Source: Termitomyces sp. T153
Lineage: Eukaryota; Basidiomycota; Agaricomycetes; Agaricales; Lyophyllaceae
Assembly: GCA_018296165.2 (NCBI GenBank)
Contig: JACKQL020000007.1
Coordinates: forward strand, 1,178,001-1,242,000
DNA: 64,000 bases
Reading direction: 5' to 3'
Shown: piece after piece, positions 32,340-45,215 of the stretch
Numbering within the stretch: position 1 is the first letter of the stretch
How the letters are laid out: each line of letters begins with the position of its first letter
Program-made: the position numbers and the translations under genes
Notes under the pieces: generated by a model
Told to the model about the DNA's origin: nothing
Databases searched by the model: none
Seen by the model: only the letters and a program-made list of their open reading frames with translations

Positions 32340-35300
32340 ATTAATGCTACTTGTGCCAGCTAGTCCTGGAGGCTCCAAGGCTTAGTGGAGGGTTGCAGAC
32401 AGGAGTTCCAGAGTTTGGTGGGGATGCTTTGGGGTTTTTGTGGAGCTCCTAATGTTTTGATAATGTCAATAGGCAGAGTGTTGTTCTAGAGCATGTCTTT
32501 TGAGGAGTTGGGCTGGAGTTGCTGGGTGGAGTTTCTTCAGGCCTGGGGATAGATCAAGCATTTATAGTTGGGCTTGAGAGAGGATTTCCAGATCTCGGAG
32601 TTATGTTGGTTGGGCCACATGGGATTGCTAGGAGTCTAGCTGGAGGGTGGGTGTGCTTTGAGTATGCTTAGTAGTGGCATTGATTTTGTCCTAGAGGAGT
32701 TGGTGGAGAGGGGTGGAGATCCCTTAGCAATTGTAGGGGCAATGGAGTGGGGATTGTCCTTAAGGGGCAGAGTAAGCTGGAGGTGGGGGTCCTTGTTGGC
32801 ATGGCAAGGAGGAGCTTCAGGAGTGGGCAGCTACTCTGTAAACAGTTAATACCAAGGTGGAGGACTTCCCCCTAGTCTGGTTTGCTCATTCTTATAGTCC
32901 ATTGATCTCTGAGCATGAGGTGGTCAATGGATTGATTTTGAGGATTGTGAATGTCTAGAAGTTCATGTTTTGATGGAGGTGTGTCTGGGTAGGACTTTGC
33001 CGAGCTCTGAAGTATTGTTGGTGTGCAGCAGGGTTTGACAAGTGCTTGCATGACATTCCTTTTTATTTTTGGCCAAAAGTAAGTCTAGAGGTGAGCAGGA
33101 GTCTTATATGTTCCTGGTTTTCTTGGAGCTTATAGTGCTGCCAGAGCTTGTCAGGATGAGTATGTTTGGGGTCCACAGCATGAGTTCATCCTTCTCAGAG
33201 TAGGGGTTGGTGGTATGGAGACAGTGTGGAGGTTGATTGGTGGATGACTCTTGGCAGAGTTGCTTCTAGGTGAAGTGCTGAGTGGGGAGGTGTTTGGAGT
33301 TGCCACTCCTGAGTTGTCCTTCCTGGAATAGGAGCCAGTGGTCCAGGGGTGACATGAGTGTTGGTTGGTTGTTGGATTCTTAGTGGAGTTGTTTCTGGCT
33401 GCTGTGTTGAGCAAGGAAGTTTGGGGTTGCCATTCTGTAGGTTTATCCTTCCTGGAAGTAGAAACCAGTGGTTTAAAGGTGATGCAAGGGGCAGGTTGGC
33501 TGCTGGCTTGTCAGCAGGGTTGTGTCAAGGATTGTGTTGGGAGGGGTCCAGTGGTAGATTTGTCTCTGCTCAGGGTGGAGCTAGCAGTCTAAGGGCAGCA
33601 CAAGGGTTGGTAGGATTATGTCTTCTTTGGGGTGTCTGGAGTTAGCATGAGGGGCTGGTCAATTGTTGGCTTGTTAATAGAGTTGTCCCTTTCCAGGGTG
33701 GAGCTAGCAGTTTATGGGCAATGCAAGAGTTGGTAGGATTATATCTTCTCTGGGGTGTCTGGAGTTAGTATGAGGGGCTAGTCAATCATTGGCTTGTTAA
33801 TGAAGTTGTCCTTGGGGTTTCTGCTGGATGGGGCATGGGGTCTAGAAGTGTGCCTTATGGGCTTCTCCTTTCTAGAATAGGAGCCAGCAGTTTGGAGGTG
33901 GTGTTATGGGGTGGGTTAGTTGCTGACTTGTTGAGGGGGTTGTCTTCAGAGGTGGTACTGAGTGAAGAAAGGGATTCAGAGGTGTGTTTCATCAGTCCAT
34001 TCTTTCCAGAGCAGAAACCAGAGGTCCAGGGACAGTGGAAAGGGTGGGTTGGGGAGTTGGTTTATTAGTGGAGTTGTGTTGGAGGTTGTGCTGGATGGAG
34101 AGGGAGGTCTAGAGTAGGTGGGAAGTTCCTTCCTCATTTACATCAGTATAACATGTAAACATGTAACAGGGATTACCACTAGGTGGCAGAGTTCATTCTG
34201 CTCAGCCCTGAAGGGCTTCCTTAGGCACCCATTGGTTGTCTGACAGGGGTGTTGAGATTTCTTAAGTTGACTGTGGGGTAGCAGGGGAAGGGGATGGTGA
34301 GGCTGTATTTTGCAGAGGTTCTTGCAGTGAGTGAGTGAGTGGTGGAGTTACTGAGTAAGGGCAGTAGTATTCTGGAGTTGTTCTAGGATGCAGTGAATGT
34401 GTTCCAGTCATTCCTCCAAGAATTTGAATGGGTCAAGCTGTTGTCCCAATACACAAAATCATTGTCCATATCAAGGAAGAGGTTGTCCATAAATACTGGA
34501 GGGTGGTGGGGAAGTTGGTTGTTTGAGGGACATCATTCAGTACTCTAAGGGGCCACAGCAGGTGTGGGGGTGGTCTTCCATTTATGTTCCGGAGCAGTCT
34601 GGAGATCATTGTAGCTGGGCAGAAATAGGTCTTGGTGCTGCAGGGGTCTGAGGTGGCCTAGAATCATGGGTTGATGCACCTTGGGCCTTTATATTGGTTT
34701 CTTGGGATGTTGAGGAAGGCTTTGAAGGGCATCCAAGAGGCAGAGATGCATTTTTGATACTGAGGAGTTCTGGGTTGACAGCTGATGGCAGTAAGTTCAG
34801 GGTTGTGATGGCAAAGTCTAGAGTTGTGGGTTTTTTCTAAATCAATTTGGTGAGGAAACCTCCAAAGTGCTTTTGAGGGTGAGGATACACTTTTGATTAT
34901 TGATGCTTCTAGGTTTGAGACAATTGGGTTAGTCTCTGCTTCCTTCAGAGAACATGTTAGCAAGTTCATGACACTCCAGAGGAACTACTTCATATAGAAT
35001 CCTCTTTTTCTTATTGTTTGTTATGGCAGAGTAGCTCTTGCACTTGGTGTTCTTCTGATAGAGATTAATAGTCAGAAGGCAAGAGTCCCATCTTGTAAAG
35101 TGCATGTGAAGGGGGTGGCATCAACTATTTGGATGCCAGGGGTTCTGGATTGATTGGAGGAGGGTGTTGAAGTAGTAGTGGCAGGGTCCAGAGTTGTCTG
35201 GCATTATGTATCAGGATACTATGGTCCTCACATCAATTTCTGGATTTGTTGAGGAGTGCCTTTGGAGTGTGTTCAAGGAGGAGAGATGGTGGGATTGGTA

Positions 35301-36240
35301 GTTAGAAGGCAGAAGTCCTATCTTGTAAAGTGCATGTAGAGGGGGTGGCATTGACTATTTGGATGCCAGGGGTTCTGAATTGATTGGGGGAGAGTGTTGG
35401 AGTAGTGGCAGCAGGGTCTGGAGTCATCTGGCATCATGGGCTGGGGTACTATGGTCCTCACATTGATTTCTGAGTTTGTTGGGGAGTGCCTTTGGAGTGT
35501 GTTCAAGGAAGAGAGATGGTGGGGTTGGTAGTCAGAAGGTGGGAGTTCTATCTTGTAAAGTGCATGTGGAGGGAGCGGCATTGACTATTTGGATGCCAGG
35601 GATTCTGAATTGATTGGGGGAGGGTGTTGAAGTAGTGGTGGCAGGGTCTGGAGTCATCTGGCATCATGGGTTGGGGTACTGTGGTCCTCACATTGGTTTC
35701 TGGGTTTGTTGGAAGGCAGAGGTGGTTTGGTTGGTGGAGCCAGAGGAAGTTAGCAGTGAAGAGTGAAGGTGCTCAACTAGGTGGCTGGTAGTTGGAGGTC
35801 TTGTTGTTGTCTGTTAGTGGGGGAGGATAGCTTGTTCATTATGCAGGGAGTGATTGTTTCTAGCAGGGGTTTGTATTGTTGTGGGAGAGCTTGGGGAGGG
35901 TGGTGTTAGTGAGATGCTAGAGAAGTCAACAAGCAATTGGTTGATCATTGCCAGGGGTTGGTTGAATATAGAGTTGGTGGTGTCATGGTCAACCTTAGTA
36001 GAAAGTGGAGCTGGCAGAGGAGGGGAGAGAGGTGTGGGAGGGAGTGGTGTGAAAGTGATGCAATGGGAGTTGAACTGAGAGGGTGTCCATGGAGAGAGCT
36101 ATTGTGTTGGAGTGTGACTGGGGCAGAGGGGGCATTGACATTGGATCCACAATTCAATGTGTCTTGGCAATCAGGGCAAGGCAAAATGAATCATAGTGGG
36201 TCTCAGGCATGGGCTGACCATAGACATTGAGATTTCTGGT
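32340..36240 (-). pseudogene. Element C pol remnants, deleted and repeat-expanded
   Basis: Pieces match element A in order: chromodomain end (about 32350-32420), integrase (about 32500-33120, with gccaaaagtaagtc as in A), an RT remnant (about 34400-34980) and the protease-RT junction. The RNase H part is largely missing. In place of about 150 bp in A between the integrase finger and the upstream linker there is about 1 kb of degenerate repeats (33180-34160). Further tandem copies occur at 35071-35715. No usable frame. No 5' LTR follows; the element ends near 36240. Confidence 0.6.
35071..35715. repeat. Tandem repeat, 230-bp unit, about 2.8 copies
   Basis: The marker tcttgtaaagtgcatgt occurs at 35091, 35321 and 35551, exactly 230 bp apart, with the rest of the unit clearly alike in all copies (gactatttggatgccagg, gtggtcctcaca). 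The unit is derived from the pol region of element C. Copies differ mainly by transitions. Confidence 0.9.
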
Positions 36241-36249
36241 GGGAGTATA

Positions 36250-37384
36250 CATAGTAATGTGCTTCTATGCCACCTAGTGCCATGCAGGAAACCTAAAAAG
36301 AGGACCTAACACTAGTCATTAGATAGGGTAGCTGGCAGTAGAAAGTTAATAGTGAGGGCAAGTTAGTAATCATCCCAGAAAACAAGAGCTAAAGCTTTAA
36401 GTTGCTAGACAGTAATGAGAGGTTGCTAAGCAAAAGAAGAGAAAAAGAATGAAGACTAAAGAATTGCTAAGGAAAGGCAAACTAATCCATTAAAGGGGAG
36501 TGGGAAAACAAAGGGGATAGTGACAGTAAAGAGACTGGAGGAGGACAAACACAATCTAATTGCTAGCTGTAGTCACTAGTGTTGCTACATCAAAGTAATG
36601 ATAAGGGCACCCACAGTTGGTACCACATAAAGTCAAAGTTGAAGTTGACAAGACTGTTGCTAAGTTGTTGTCAGTGATGAGCGAAAAAGCAAAATGAAAT
36701 ATTAGGCTGGTAAGCTTAGAAAGAGGGGGAAACAGTACTCTGTTTGTTGTCTTTAGTCTCTATGTATAGGCAGTATTCATACTGTTTATAGGTATAGTAT
36801 AAGAAAGGAGATAGTAGTTGCCACCAGTGATGGAAGTGTAGATGCCATTCAAGTATGTTTGTAAGCTCAACAAGAAAGATGATAAGTAAGAAATCACATG
36901 ACTGTCAATATGTCCATTTTTTGAGGGAAGGTTGTGTTGTTTCTAAGAAAGTTGCTAGCAGTTGTCACTAAGAAAGGTCTTGACCTTGCTGTTCTAGGCC
37001 CAGAGTCTAGACTCCATGTGATATGGCTTGTGATCAATAAGTCTCATGGTCACTAAAATCCCATGCAAAGGCTACATCATTCCAGACCTCAGGGCTAGGC
37101 CTCACATGCTGAGTGTTGTGACTTGTGCCATGTCAATATAATCAGCTGCTGTCCAATCATAAATGCCAAAGATGGTGTTCAGCAACAAATAGGTCTTATC
37201 ATCCTCCCTTATGCTGAAATTTTGACTGTCCTCAGTCAACCCAAAGTCTCGTGATTGCTTGCTTGGTCTGTGTGCCTAGAGTGGTTAGAATAAAATTGGC
37301 TAGTGATTCAGCTGAACTTTGTCAACACTCCCTTCCATCATCTTATCTCCTCTGCCATCCCAATCTTATTGCTATGTCTTCTGA
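36250..37384. other. Unclassified AT-richer repeat
   Basis: About 1.1 kb with no open frame of note and no similarity I can see to the gypsy LTRs. It separates the truncated 5' end of element C from the truncated LTR of element B. A TATA-like ggtatagtataag near 36792 may be chance. Confidence 0.3.
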
Positions 37385-38128
37385 TCTCCCTGTCAACTCT
37401 GCACAGCCCTGACAAGCCCCACCACCCTGACAAGCCCCACCACCCTGACAAGCCCCACCACCCTGACAAGCCCCATCACTAGACCCACTGTCTCCAGAGT
37501 TGTCCCAGTAGTTAGTATATAAGTCATGGAGTAGTATCCTTTACTCTAGTCTTGATATTACTTGCATTACTTGGTTATCATCTCTTGTTTTATTTTGTAT
37601 TATGTCTTTCAGTCTTATTTCTGTTTCTATTCCTAGTCTCAAATCTATCTCTCTCAGTTCTGTCTTGTCTTGCCCGTCTCTGTTTTCTTTATTGTTTCTA
37701 AGTTCCTTTCAATTCTGACATCATTATTAACTCCATGCATATGCTACAACCCTTCAAACATTTATATGCTAACTCTAGACCTTGTCCTACAATTGGCCCT
37801 GGAACTCATCACTCTTGATTGATCCTCTATCAGACTCTGGATCCACTTCCATCACTTGTGAAGCCTCTGCTTGTCCCACAGTCCATACATTTGCCTACAG
37901 ACTTGTACCTGACACCTGCCCAAGCCCAGTGCCAGTGCTTAATATACTTGGTCTCAAACTTTCCCAGACCACTCCAGACTTACTTGGACTGCTTCTCCTG
38001 GCTTCTCCTCACAAGGATCTGAAGTCTGAACCCCCCTGGAGTGCTAGGTTATAAGTGCAGGACATCATGTCTACCTAGTAAGGACTTGCCCAGTTAAGCT
38101 GAGCCCCTGTAGTCAGCAGAACCTGATA
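37385..38128 (+). repeat. Element B 5' LTR, 5'-truncated
   Basis: The last about 744 bp of a family LTR in plus orientation. It has TATA box agtatataag at 37514-37523, self-priming segment AGTCTTGATATT at 37548-37559, and the decayed terminus gcagaacctgata at 38128. The missing left part has been replaced by unrelated sequence. An 18-bp tandem array (ccctgacaagccccacca, about four copies, 37408-37479) has grown inside it. Confidence 0.85.
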
Positions 38129-38129
38129 G

Positions 38130-38141
38130 AATATCAAGACT
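38130..38141 (+). other. Element B primer-binding site, self-priming type
   Basis: aatatcaagact, one base from the LTR end, is exactly complementary to 37548-37559 of its own LTR. It is an independent copy of the arrangement at element A on the other strand, even though the LTR terminus itself has decayed. Confidence 0.75.
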
Positions 38142-38160
38142 CCCCCTTACTCCATTCTTG

Positions 38161-41100
38161 ATGTCTACATACAATCCTGCATTCAACTCCACTGGCTACC
38201 CAACCAACACCTATGGTAGGCCAGTGCCCAAAAATTACTATGCTTCATTCTATCCAGGCCGACCTGCAGATCAGTACATTCCTCATCATTGGATCCCAGA
38301 TCCAAACCAAGCCTTCTATGCCTCCTCTATTGGCCAGGGAGTACCACTGGACTGGTGCTGCTCCCCAACTTTCTCCACTGATGGCAACTACTCCCACATG
38401 TACCTTGGAGCATTTCCTGAAGCACCTCCAGCACCAACCAACTCCACCTACCTCCCACTTGCTCACTACTACATCTATTCAGTTCCTGCTGCAGCCCCAA
38501 CTTCTCTAGAGCAACCAGATAACTATTCTCTCTCTTGACTGCCATTCTCCACTCAAGTTTCCCTTTCTAGACAGCAACAAGTTGAAGCATATGTCCAGCA
38601 ATGCAATAAAGTCCTCTGCTCCCTCCACCTTTCACCTGCAGAGTTTGTAAGATGCACTTGCACTCTCCTTGTTGGCTTGGGTCACCACAACACCCCAGCA
38701 GCTCCAGAGGTTTGTGTCACGACCCGTCCCCTGGACCCCCACACATCATCCAGCAACCCCCCAATTCCCCAAAAAACCCCCAACGCTCCGCCAAACTTCC
38801 ACCCATGCCCCGCACCTATTTCAGCTAACTCTGACACCTCCCTGGCTAACTCTGACGGCCCTCTGGCCAACTTCAACGCCTTCCCCGCAGCCACTGACAC
38901 TTACTCTAGATCTCCCAAACCCCGAGAACCACCCCTGCTGTTCCCAATCTTTGCCACCCATCATCAACTCAACACCCTGGTTTCTCCAACCCATTCCGGA
39001 GTATCACGACAACCTTGGGGCGACCCGCATTCCCAAATGATCCCATCAACATATCAGCGTGGCCCGACCCTTGATTGCAACCAACACCAGCCCACTCCGT
39101 CGAGCTCCGCCAAGCCCCGCCGCCGCAGCCAACATACCCCGAAGTTCTCCGGTAGTCAGTATATAAGCCGTCAAGTAGCTCTTCGTACTCTAGTCTTGAT
39201 ATTGCTTAATGTTACCTATGGTCTGATTGTTTCCTTCTCATGTTTTGTGTTTTGTGTTTTGTGTTTTGTGTCTCGTTCTCCTTACTCTCAGTCTCCTGGT
39301 CTTATCTCAGTCTCCCGGTCTTATCTCAGTCTCCCGGTCTTATCTTGTCTCCATTTTGTTATTGTTCTTGTTATTGTTTTGTATCTCCACTCAAATCTAC
39401 TCTTGTTCCATATCGACTCCATTCCATTTCATCTGACGCTGTCTCGGTGACTCTGTCCGGCCATTGTGCCCAAGTCCTCATCAACCTAAACGACCTCACA
39501 AACTCCGTGATTACAATCACAAACCCTGACACTCTTTCACCAGGTCCAAACCTTGCTCTTTGCTTGGTCCCAGACTCCATCAACTCCAATTGATCTCCCA
39601 TCAAACCCCGGCTCCGCTCCCATTGATCATACAGCTGCCTACTCCTTCGCTTCCGCAAATCTCCCATACGGTCTTCTGCCTGAACCCCGCCAAGACTGTC
39701 CCGTTTCCCCGCAATCTGACTTCTCTGGACCTCCCCAGATCTGTCCGGATCACATCCCACCAACTATCTGCGCAAGCCATCAGTGCCCGGAACGTTTTCG
39801 AGTGTTCGGTTACCAGTGCAGGGGATCACGCCCGCCTAGTAAGGACTCGCCCAGTGCAGCTGAGCCCCCGAGGTCAGCGGAACCTGACAGTTTGGGCAGA
39901 TTGCCTTCACTTCCATGAACACTATCTACAAGGCACCCTCTCCAAAACTTTGCAAGGCACCTTGGGAATTGATGCTAATCTCTGGAACAAGCTCCATGCC
40001 CTAGTAAGAAATCCACACCAGCCTGAACTCCTATCAATTTGAAGACTTTCTAGACCCCACCCACTCCTTCCTTTTATATCCAATGAGAAGAACCCACCAG
40101 AGTACAAAGCAAAGTTCTGCCCCCCCATCCCCCATCAACAAGAAGAGCTTAATGCTGTATGCAACATTCTGAGGTCCCTCAACCCTACTGGAGGACTTTT
40201 TGACCAACCTGCCACTCACACTTTGGCCCTCTCTGCTTGCCCCTGGGCAAACTCTATTCCCAGCACCTTCTGTACCTGGGACCAACCTGCTACCCCTAAG
40301 CCTCAAACCCAAAGGCCTCTTCTGCATGTCAACAATGGCAACTGAACCTTCTCATACATTGACAAGCCTGGAAACCCCAGCAAAGAACCTGCCTCTTGCA
40401 ATAACATCCCAGGCTCTCTCCAGGACAGGCCTTCTCATTTTGACCCATGCCCCCAAACACATCTCAACTCCACTAAACTGCTCCAGTTTCTCCACACCAA
40501 CCCACAGGCCCCAGAGCACTTTGGATTTTTTTTCCTAACAACCTCCCTCAACTTCTGCCAGTCCCCTTACCCAACTCCTTTACTGAAAACAACTACTTTG
40601 GACTGTTGACCTCTAGAGGACCCTCTCCTCCTTGCTGGGCCCCAGGCCCTCCTCTGAGCAATGCTGGCCAACTCCCAGATAGCAGACTCTCCAATGGCAG
40701 ATCTCCAGGTGGATGGGACCCAGCCATGGACAACTTTCCTCCTCAATGGAAACAATTACTATTACTACTACAACACTGGACCCCTGCCTTGAACTCAAAA
40801 TACCCAGGACAATACTCACAATGCACTGGCCTAAGAAGAAAGCTCAACATCCAGAAACCTGAATCCTTCACTAGTTGTGATCCCTGGAAATGGAGAATCT
40901 TTTTGACTTAATGCCTTACCATATTCCTAGCTAAGCCCATCACTTTCTAGCTTGAGAGCTCACAGGTGGCTTTTGCTGCCTCATATCTACAGAGCATTAC
41001 CTTTGACCACTACACAGCACTGCTCCAGTTCAACCCCAACAACTCCATGCTCTCCAACTGGCTTGCTTTCACTGAGGAGTTCTCCAGTAAGTTTGGTGTA

Positions 41101-41769
41101 TTTGATACTGTAGCAGAAGCAGAGGAAAACCTCTTCAATCTCTGGATGCATGACAACAAACATTTCACAACCTTCATCATATGGTTTGAATGAGAGGCCT
41201 ATGAAATAGGATGGAACTACAATGCCCTCTGATTTGCCCTTTGCTGTGCCCTACCTCAACACATCAAGGACATCCTCTGCCTTGCACCTAAGCAAACTAC
41301 ATATGATGGTTACAAGGTGCTCATTATGCAGGTTGATCAATGCTATTGGGAAGATCAGAGTAAAAACACAGCACTGCAGACCAACTGGAATGCCTCTGGC
41401 AACTACAACTGGCAACCTGGAGCAACCAATGGCACTCAACCCTTGCCTCCTGCAGCCCCTGTCAATGCTGCATCCTGCTTTCCCCCAGAACAAGGACCTT
41501 CCAGTGCTAACTGACCCCCAGAACTCAGCCCACCTGCTCAACTCAATGCTACTGACCTCCACAAAGCTCTGGAGCTCCTGGACATCAACCCCAATAACTC
41601 CCAGGATTTTTATGGTGCTCTGGACCCCACTGACAGCCAAGAAACCCTATGCACAAACAAGATTTGGAATAGACCCTGAATTGACATACTGGAGGAGACT
41701 CAGGAGAAGTGACAGAAGGAGGGTACATGCATTTTATGTGGTGAGCAGGGACATTTCATTAGTAGTTGC
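38161..41769 (+). pseudogene. Element B gag with CCHC knuckle
   Basis: Starts MSTYNPAFNSTGYPTNTYG at 38161, runs open to 38536, and continues in pieces after the nested solo LTR (38715-39889). The gag domain is near 40990-41290 (LSNWLAFTEEFSSKFGVFDT, then LPQHIKDILCLAPKQTTYDG) and is interrupted by TGA codons. The knuckle CILCGEQGHFISSC, C-x2-C-x4-H-x4-C, is at 41728-41769. Same layout as A gag, so the ATG and order are mutually supported. Confidence 0.75.
38715..39889 (+). mobile_element. Young solo LTR nested in element B gag
   Basis: 1175 bp with TGTCACGACC...GAACCTGACA ends and an exact target duplication gtttg (38710-38714 and 39890-39894). Over most of its length it reads the same as the solo LTR at 22912-24087, with a few scattered substitutions in the first about 100 and last about 300 bp. 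CpG-rich. Lies in the same orientation as B. Deduced frames inside are LTR shadows. Confidence 0.95.
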
Positions 41770-41939
41770 TCTAAATGCCAGGTGATGGGATGCACTGTAT
41801 GGACTATTGACAGAGAAGACTGCAACTACCAGTTTACAGAAAACAAGTCAGCAGTTTAGGTATTGAAGACACACTAGACTGTGGACCAGACACTGACATT
41901 TTCTCCATCCCAGCTGCATTCTTCCATGCAATGGTGCTC

Positions 41940-42810
41940 TCTCTAGACACCCTCCAAGCACACCTCCCCTTCCACTCCTCTCATACCCTTCTCCTTCACA
42001 CCACCCTCCCCTTCTCTGCCAACTCTGTGCCCACTCTGGTTGATAGTGGCACTACTAATAACTTCATTGATGAACCCCTGGTGGTGCTTGCTCCATAGCA
42101 CTTTTGACATCTTCTCATCCCTATCCTCCTCAAACTCTTCAACAGCAACCCAACCTCTGCTAGAGACATCACACACTGTGTGGAAACAACCATGACCTTC
42201 ATTAATGAACAATGATAGGACCTTTAGCTATTAGTCACCAAACTACATGCATTTGCCCCTATTGTTCTAGGTTTTTCATGGCTTTGCTCCACCAATCCCT
42301 GCATTGACTGGCCCAGTCTCACCCACTACTTTGACTGGGATAGCCCAACTGACTTCAGAGCAGTCTCCTTCAATGTCTCATCCTGCTGCAGGGGCTCCAA
42401 AGGTGTAACTGACATTTCCCAGACTCCTCCACAGCTCCATTCAAAGTCTGTGCAGTTATTCATCATCAACACTTGACTCATGGCTCCCCAACAGTTCTCC
42501 CTACCCTTGTTGATAGTGGGCTCCAGCACCTTTGTTAGCAATCAGCTCAATCTCTCTTACAACACCCTCAACAAACTCCTCAAGCTCCAGCTCTTTGACA
42601 GGAGCCCTGCCTCAACTGGAATCACTCAATACCACAACAACACTCTCACTCTCAAAAACAACTTAAGATTCCAGGTCTGGCTCCTCATCACCCAACTCCC
42701 AAAATCAACTCCAATCATGCTTGGACTCTCTTGGCTGCAGAATGTCAACCCCGACATTAACTGGAAAAACCTCACCATGCAATTTCCAGGCCTCAAAGCA
42801 AGCCAGTAGT
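41940..42810 (+). pseudogene. Element B tandem retropepsin-like domains
   Basis: Two aspartic-protease-like units follow gag. The first has VPTLVDSGTTNNFIDEPLV (DSGT at 42042-42053) and ends with IVLGFSWLCSTNPCIDWP. The second has VDSG at 42512-42520, with a one-base shift right after it, then STFVSNQLNLSYNTLNKL, and ends with IMLGLSWLQNVNPDINWKN. Element A has the same pair, so the duplication belongs to the family. Stops and the shift make this copy inactive. Confidence 0.7.
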
Positions 42811-43190
42811 CACCATCTCCCTCTGCATTCAGTCCCCCCTTGAACTCCAATGTCCCTAACCTCAACTCCAGTACCTCCAGAGCAATCCAAACTCTCTTGA
42901 CCCTCAAGGATGATAAAGAAAGGAAGGAAAGTGCACCTCCACCCCAGTCCCTCTTGAACAAAACTCAATGGCTTCCCCCCAACATACTCAGGAATTGATA
43001 CAAAGGCCTATGGTACTCTGATCAACAATGTCAGACTACTCCAGACCACTCCACCACTACTCCAGACTCAGCTGCCACTACTCCAACACCCACCCCCATT
43101 GATCTGGAAGCCTTTGACATCAAAATCATCAGTGTCATTCCCTTTGCATGCATTCTACAAGATGGTACCCCTGCCTTCCAACTTCAAATC

Positions 43191-43638
43191 ATGCCAGCCC
43201 TACTAGAAGAATACCTCTGCACAGAAACTACCCCACTGGAACAAAAGACAGAGGAACAAATTCTACACAAAGAAGTCCCCCTGGAATATCATGAATTTGC
43301 TGATATATTCTTTGAAGGGAGCATAAAAGAACTTCCCCTGCACTGCTCCTATAATTGCAAAATTGACCTCAAAAAAGGCATCTCTTCCCCATTTGGCAAG
43401 ATCTACAACATGTCAGAAATCAAACTCCAGGCCCTAAAAGATTACCTCAACAACATACTTGGTAAAGGTTTCATACACTCCTCAATCTCTGCTGCCAGCG
43501 CTCCAGTCCTGTTTGCCAAGAAGAAGGATAAGTCTCTCTAACTCTGTGTTGATTACTTGACATAGTCACCAAAAAGAACAGGTATCCTCTTCCAATCAGA
43601 GACCTTGTTGACTGCTTCTGTAAGGGCAATCTCTGGAG
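43191..43638 (+). pseudogene. Element B reverse transcriptase, N-terminal part
   Basis: EYHEFADIFFEGSIKELPLH, the linker before RT, leads into SAASAPVLFAKKKDKSL and, after a stop, LCVDY and PLPIRDLVD. It stops abruptly before the catalytic motifs at about 43630, where the short-LTR element E begins. RNase H, integrase and 3' LTR of B are absent from the window. Confidence 0.75.
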
Positions 43639-43986
43639 TGGCAGATCAGAGTCACACAGCCAGCAGAGGGGAATCCAAAGTATATTAGCAGAGTAGATGA
43701 CAATACAATCAGTAACTAATCACTTAGCAGAGGGGAATCCAAAGAGAACAAGTCTAAGATCCCTGCTGCTTGGCACAGTGCATTAGCAGATAGTGGAGGC
43801 ATGGGAACTACTGTACAAAAGGCTGGAACTACTTCTAACCCTAGGACAATGATTGCTGAGGTAATACAGAGAACTCTGCAGTTCTCCAGAGATCTCTGGG
43901 GTCTTAGAATGAGCCCCAGAAGTGTTGAACAAGCTATGGAAGCACTGGAATAAGTCACAGAGGTTGGAAATGGAAGTCTCCTGACA
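43639..43986 (-). repeat. Element E 3' LTR (348 bp), second gypsy family
   Basis: tggcagatc...tctcctgaca has TG...CA ends, and the adjoining tcaccccccctctagc gives a polypurine tract on the minus strand. An 18-bp word (agcagaggggaatccaaa) occurs twice inside (about 43662 and 43727). Much shorter than the LTRs of elements A-D, and not similar in its body. It marks where the element B RT is cut. Confidence 0.6.
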
Positions 43987-45215
43987 TCACCCCCCCTCTA
44001 GCATGCAGCATCTTGACATGCATTGTAGAAGTAATCCCTAATCACTTGTTCTGCTGGCAAAACAAGGTAGATACCTTGTATGGTGTGTGGAGTGTCTGGA
44101 TGTCTCCAGTGGAACTCCTTGATGAGTTCAGGGGCATGCATGTCTCCTACAGTTCCTAGAAGATATCCTTGATTCCATAGCCTTTCCACTTCACCTTGTA
44201 TTGTAATCATCTCCAGAATAAACAACTATCCAGGATGTTCTCCACCTTGTACTCCTTGTTGTTGTTGACCACCATTGGGGGTGGTAGAGGTGGTGGATGC
44301 CACCCTGGAATAGAATCCTTGGGGGCCAGAGTTAGTTTGACCACATTGAATACCAGATGAAGCTGGTGCATACCTGCAGGAAACTGGAGTCAATAGGCTA
44401 GGGGCCTTACTTATCATTCCACTGTCAAGAGTCCCAACTGGTGGTAGACTTGATCTCTAGGCTGATATTTGTGCTCTGGGGTCCTCCCATAGTTGTAGTA
44501 TTGTGCCATGTTGTTCTTTGCCTTTGCCAGTGCTGCTTGGGCCTCCTCCTGTGACCTCTTCATCTGGTCCACAAATTTGTTTACTGCTTCATTCTCCAAG
44601 GGTTGGGCCTGGAGTTCAAAACCCATGCATGGATGCCACCAAGTGTTGAGAAAGAATGGGGAGAACTGGATGAATGCATGAATGTGGTTGTTGTACTGGA
44701 ACTTGGTGTTAGAGAGGAGTTCATCCCCGTCATCCTGGCACTTGTTGCAGAAGAGGCAGAGGTACTGCTCCAACTCCTGATTTATGCATTTGGTCTGGCT
44801 GTTGGACTGCAGGTAATAGGTGGTGGAGATGTGGAGCTTCACACTAAGCAATTGGTAGAGCTCCCTAGTGAAGTCCACCACAAATTGTGGTCCCCAGTCA
44901 GAGATGTAGGTGTTGGAGAGGCTATGGAGCTTCCAGACTTTCCTTTGGTACAGGTTTGTGGTGCCCATGGTGGAGCAGGTGGTGTGGGTTGGAATGAAGT
45001 GCACTCACTTGCCATACAGGTCCACCACTACCATGATTGCATCATAACTATGGACATCAGGGAGCTCTATGATGAAGTCCATGGAAGCCATGCTCTGTTG
45101 TTCTGTGGGCATAGGCAGCAGGCATAGCTGTTCATAGAGGAGTTGGTGTTGGGGCTTGGTCTGGAGACAGAGATTGCATGTACTAGTGTAGGATCCAATA
45201 TACTGGGACATCTGG
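43987..45215 (-). pseudogene. Element E integrase and chromodomain
   Basis: The minus strand reads, from 45211: CNLCLQTKPQHQ (second half of the HHCC finger), SMASMDFIIELPDVHSYDAI (first Asp), SNTYISDWGPQFVVDFTREL (second Asp), QSNSQTKCINQELEQYLCLF (the catalytic Glu is replaced by Lys). It ends with a chromodomain near 44270-44120 (EYKVENIL, LQYKVKWKGYGI). Truncated at 45215 by the LTR of element D, so RT and gag are missing. Long open frames (196 codons, 45004-44414) suggest it is less decayed than A. Confidence 0.75.
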
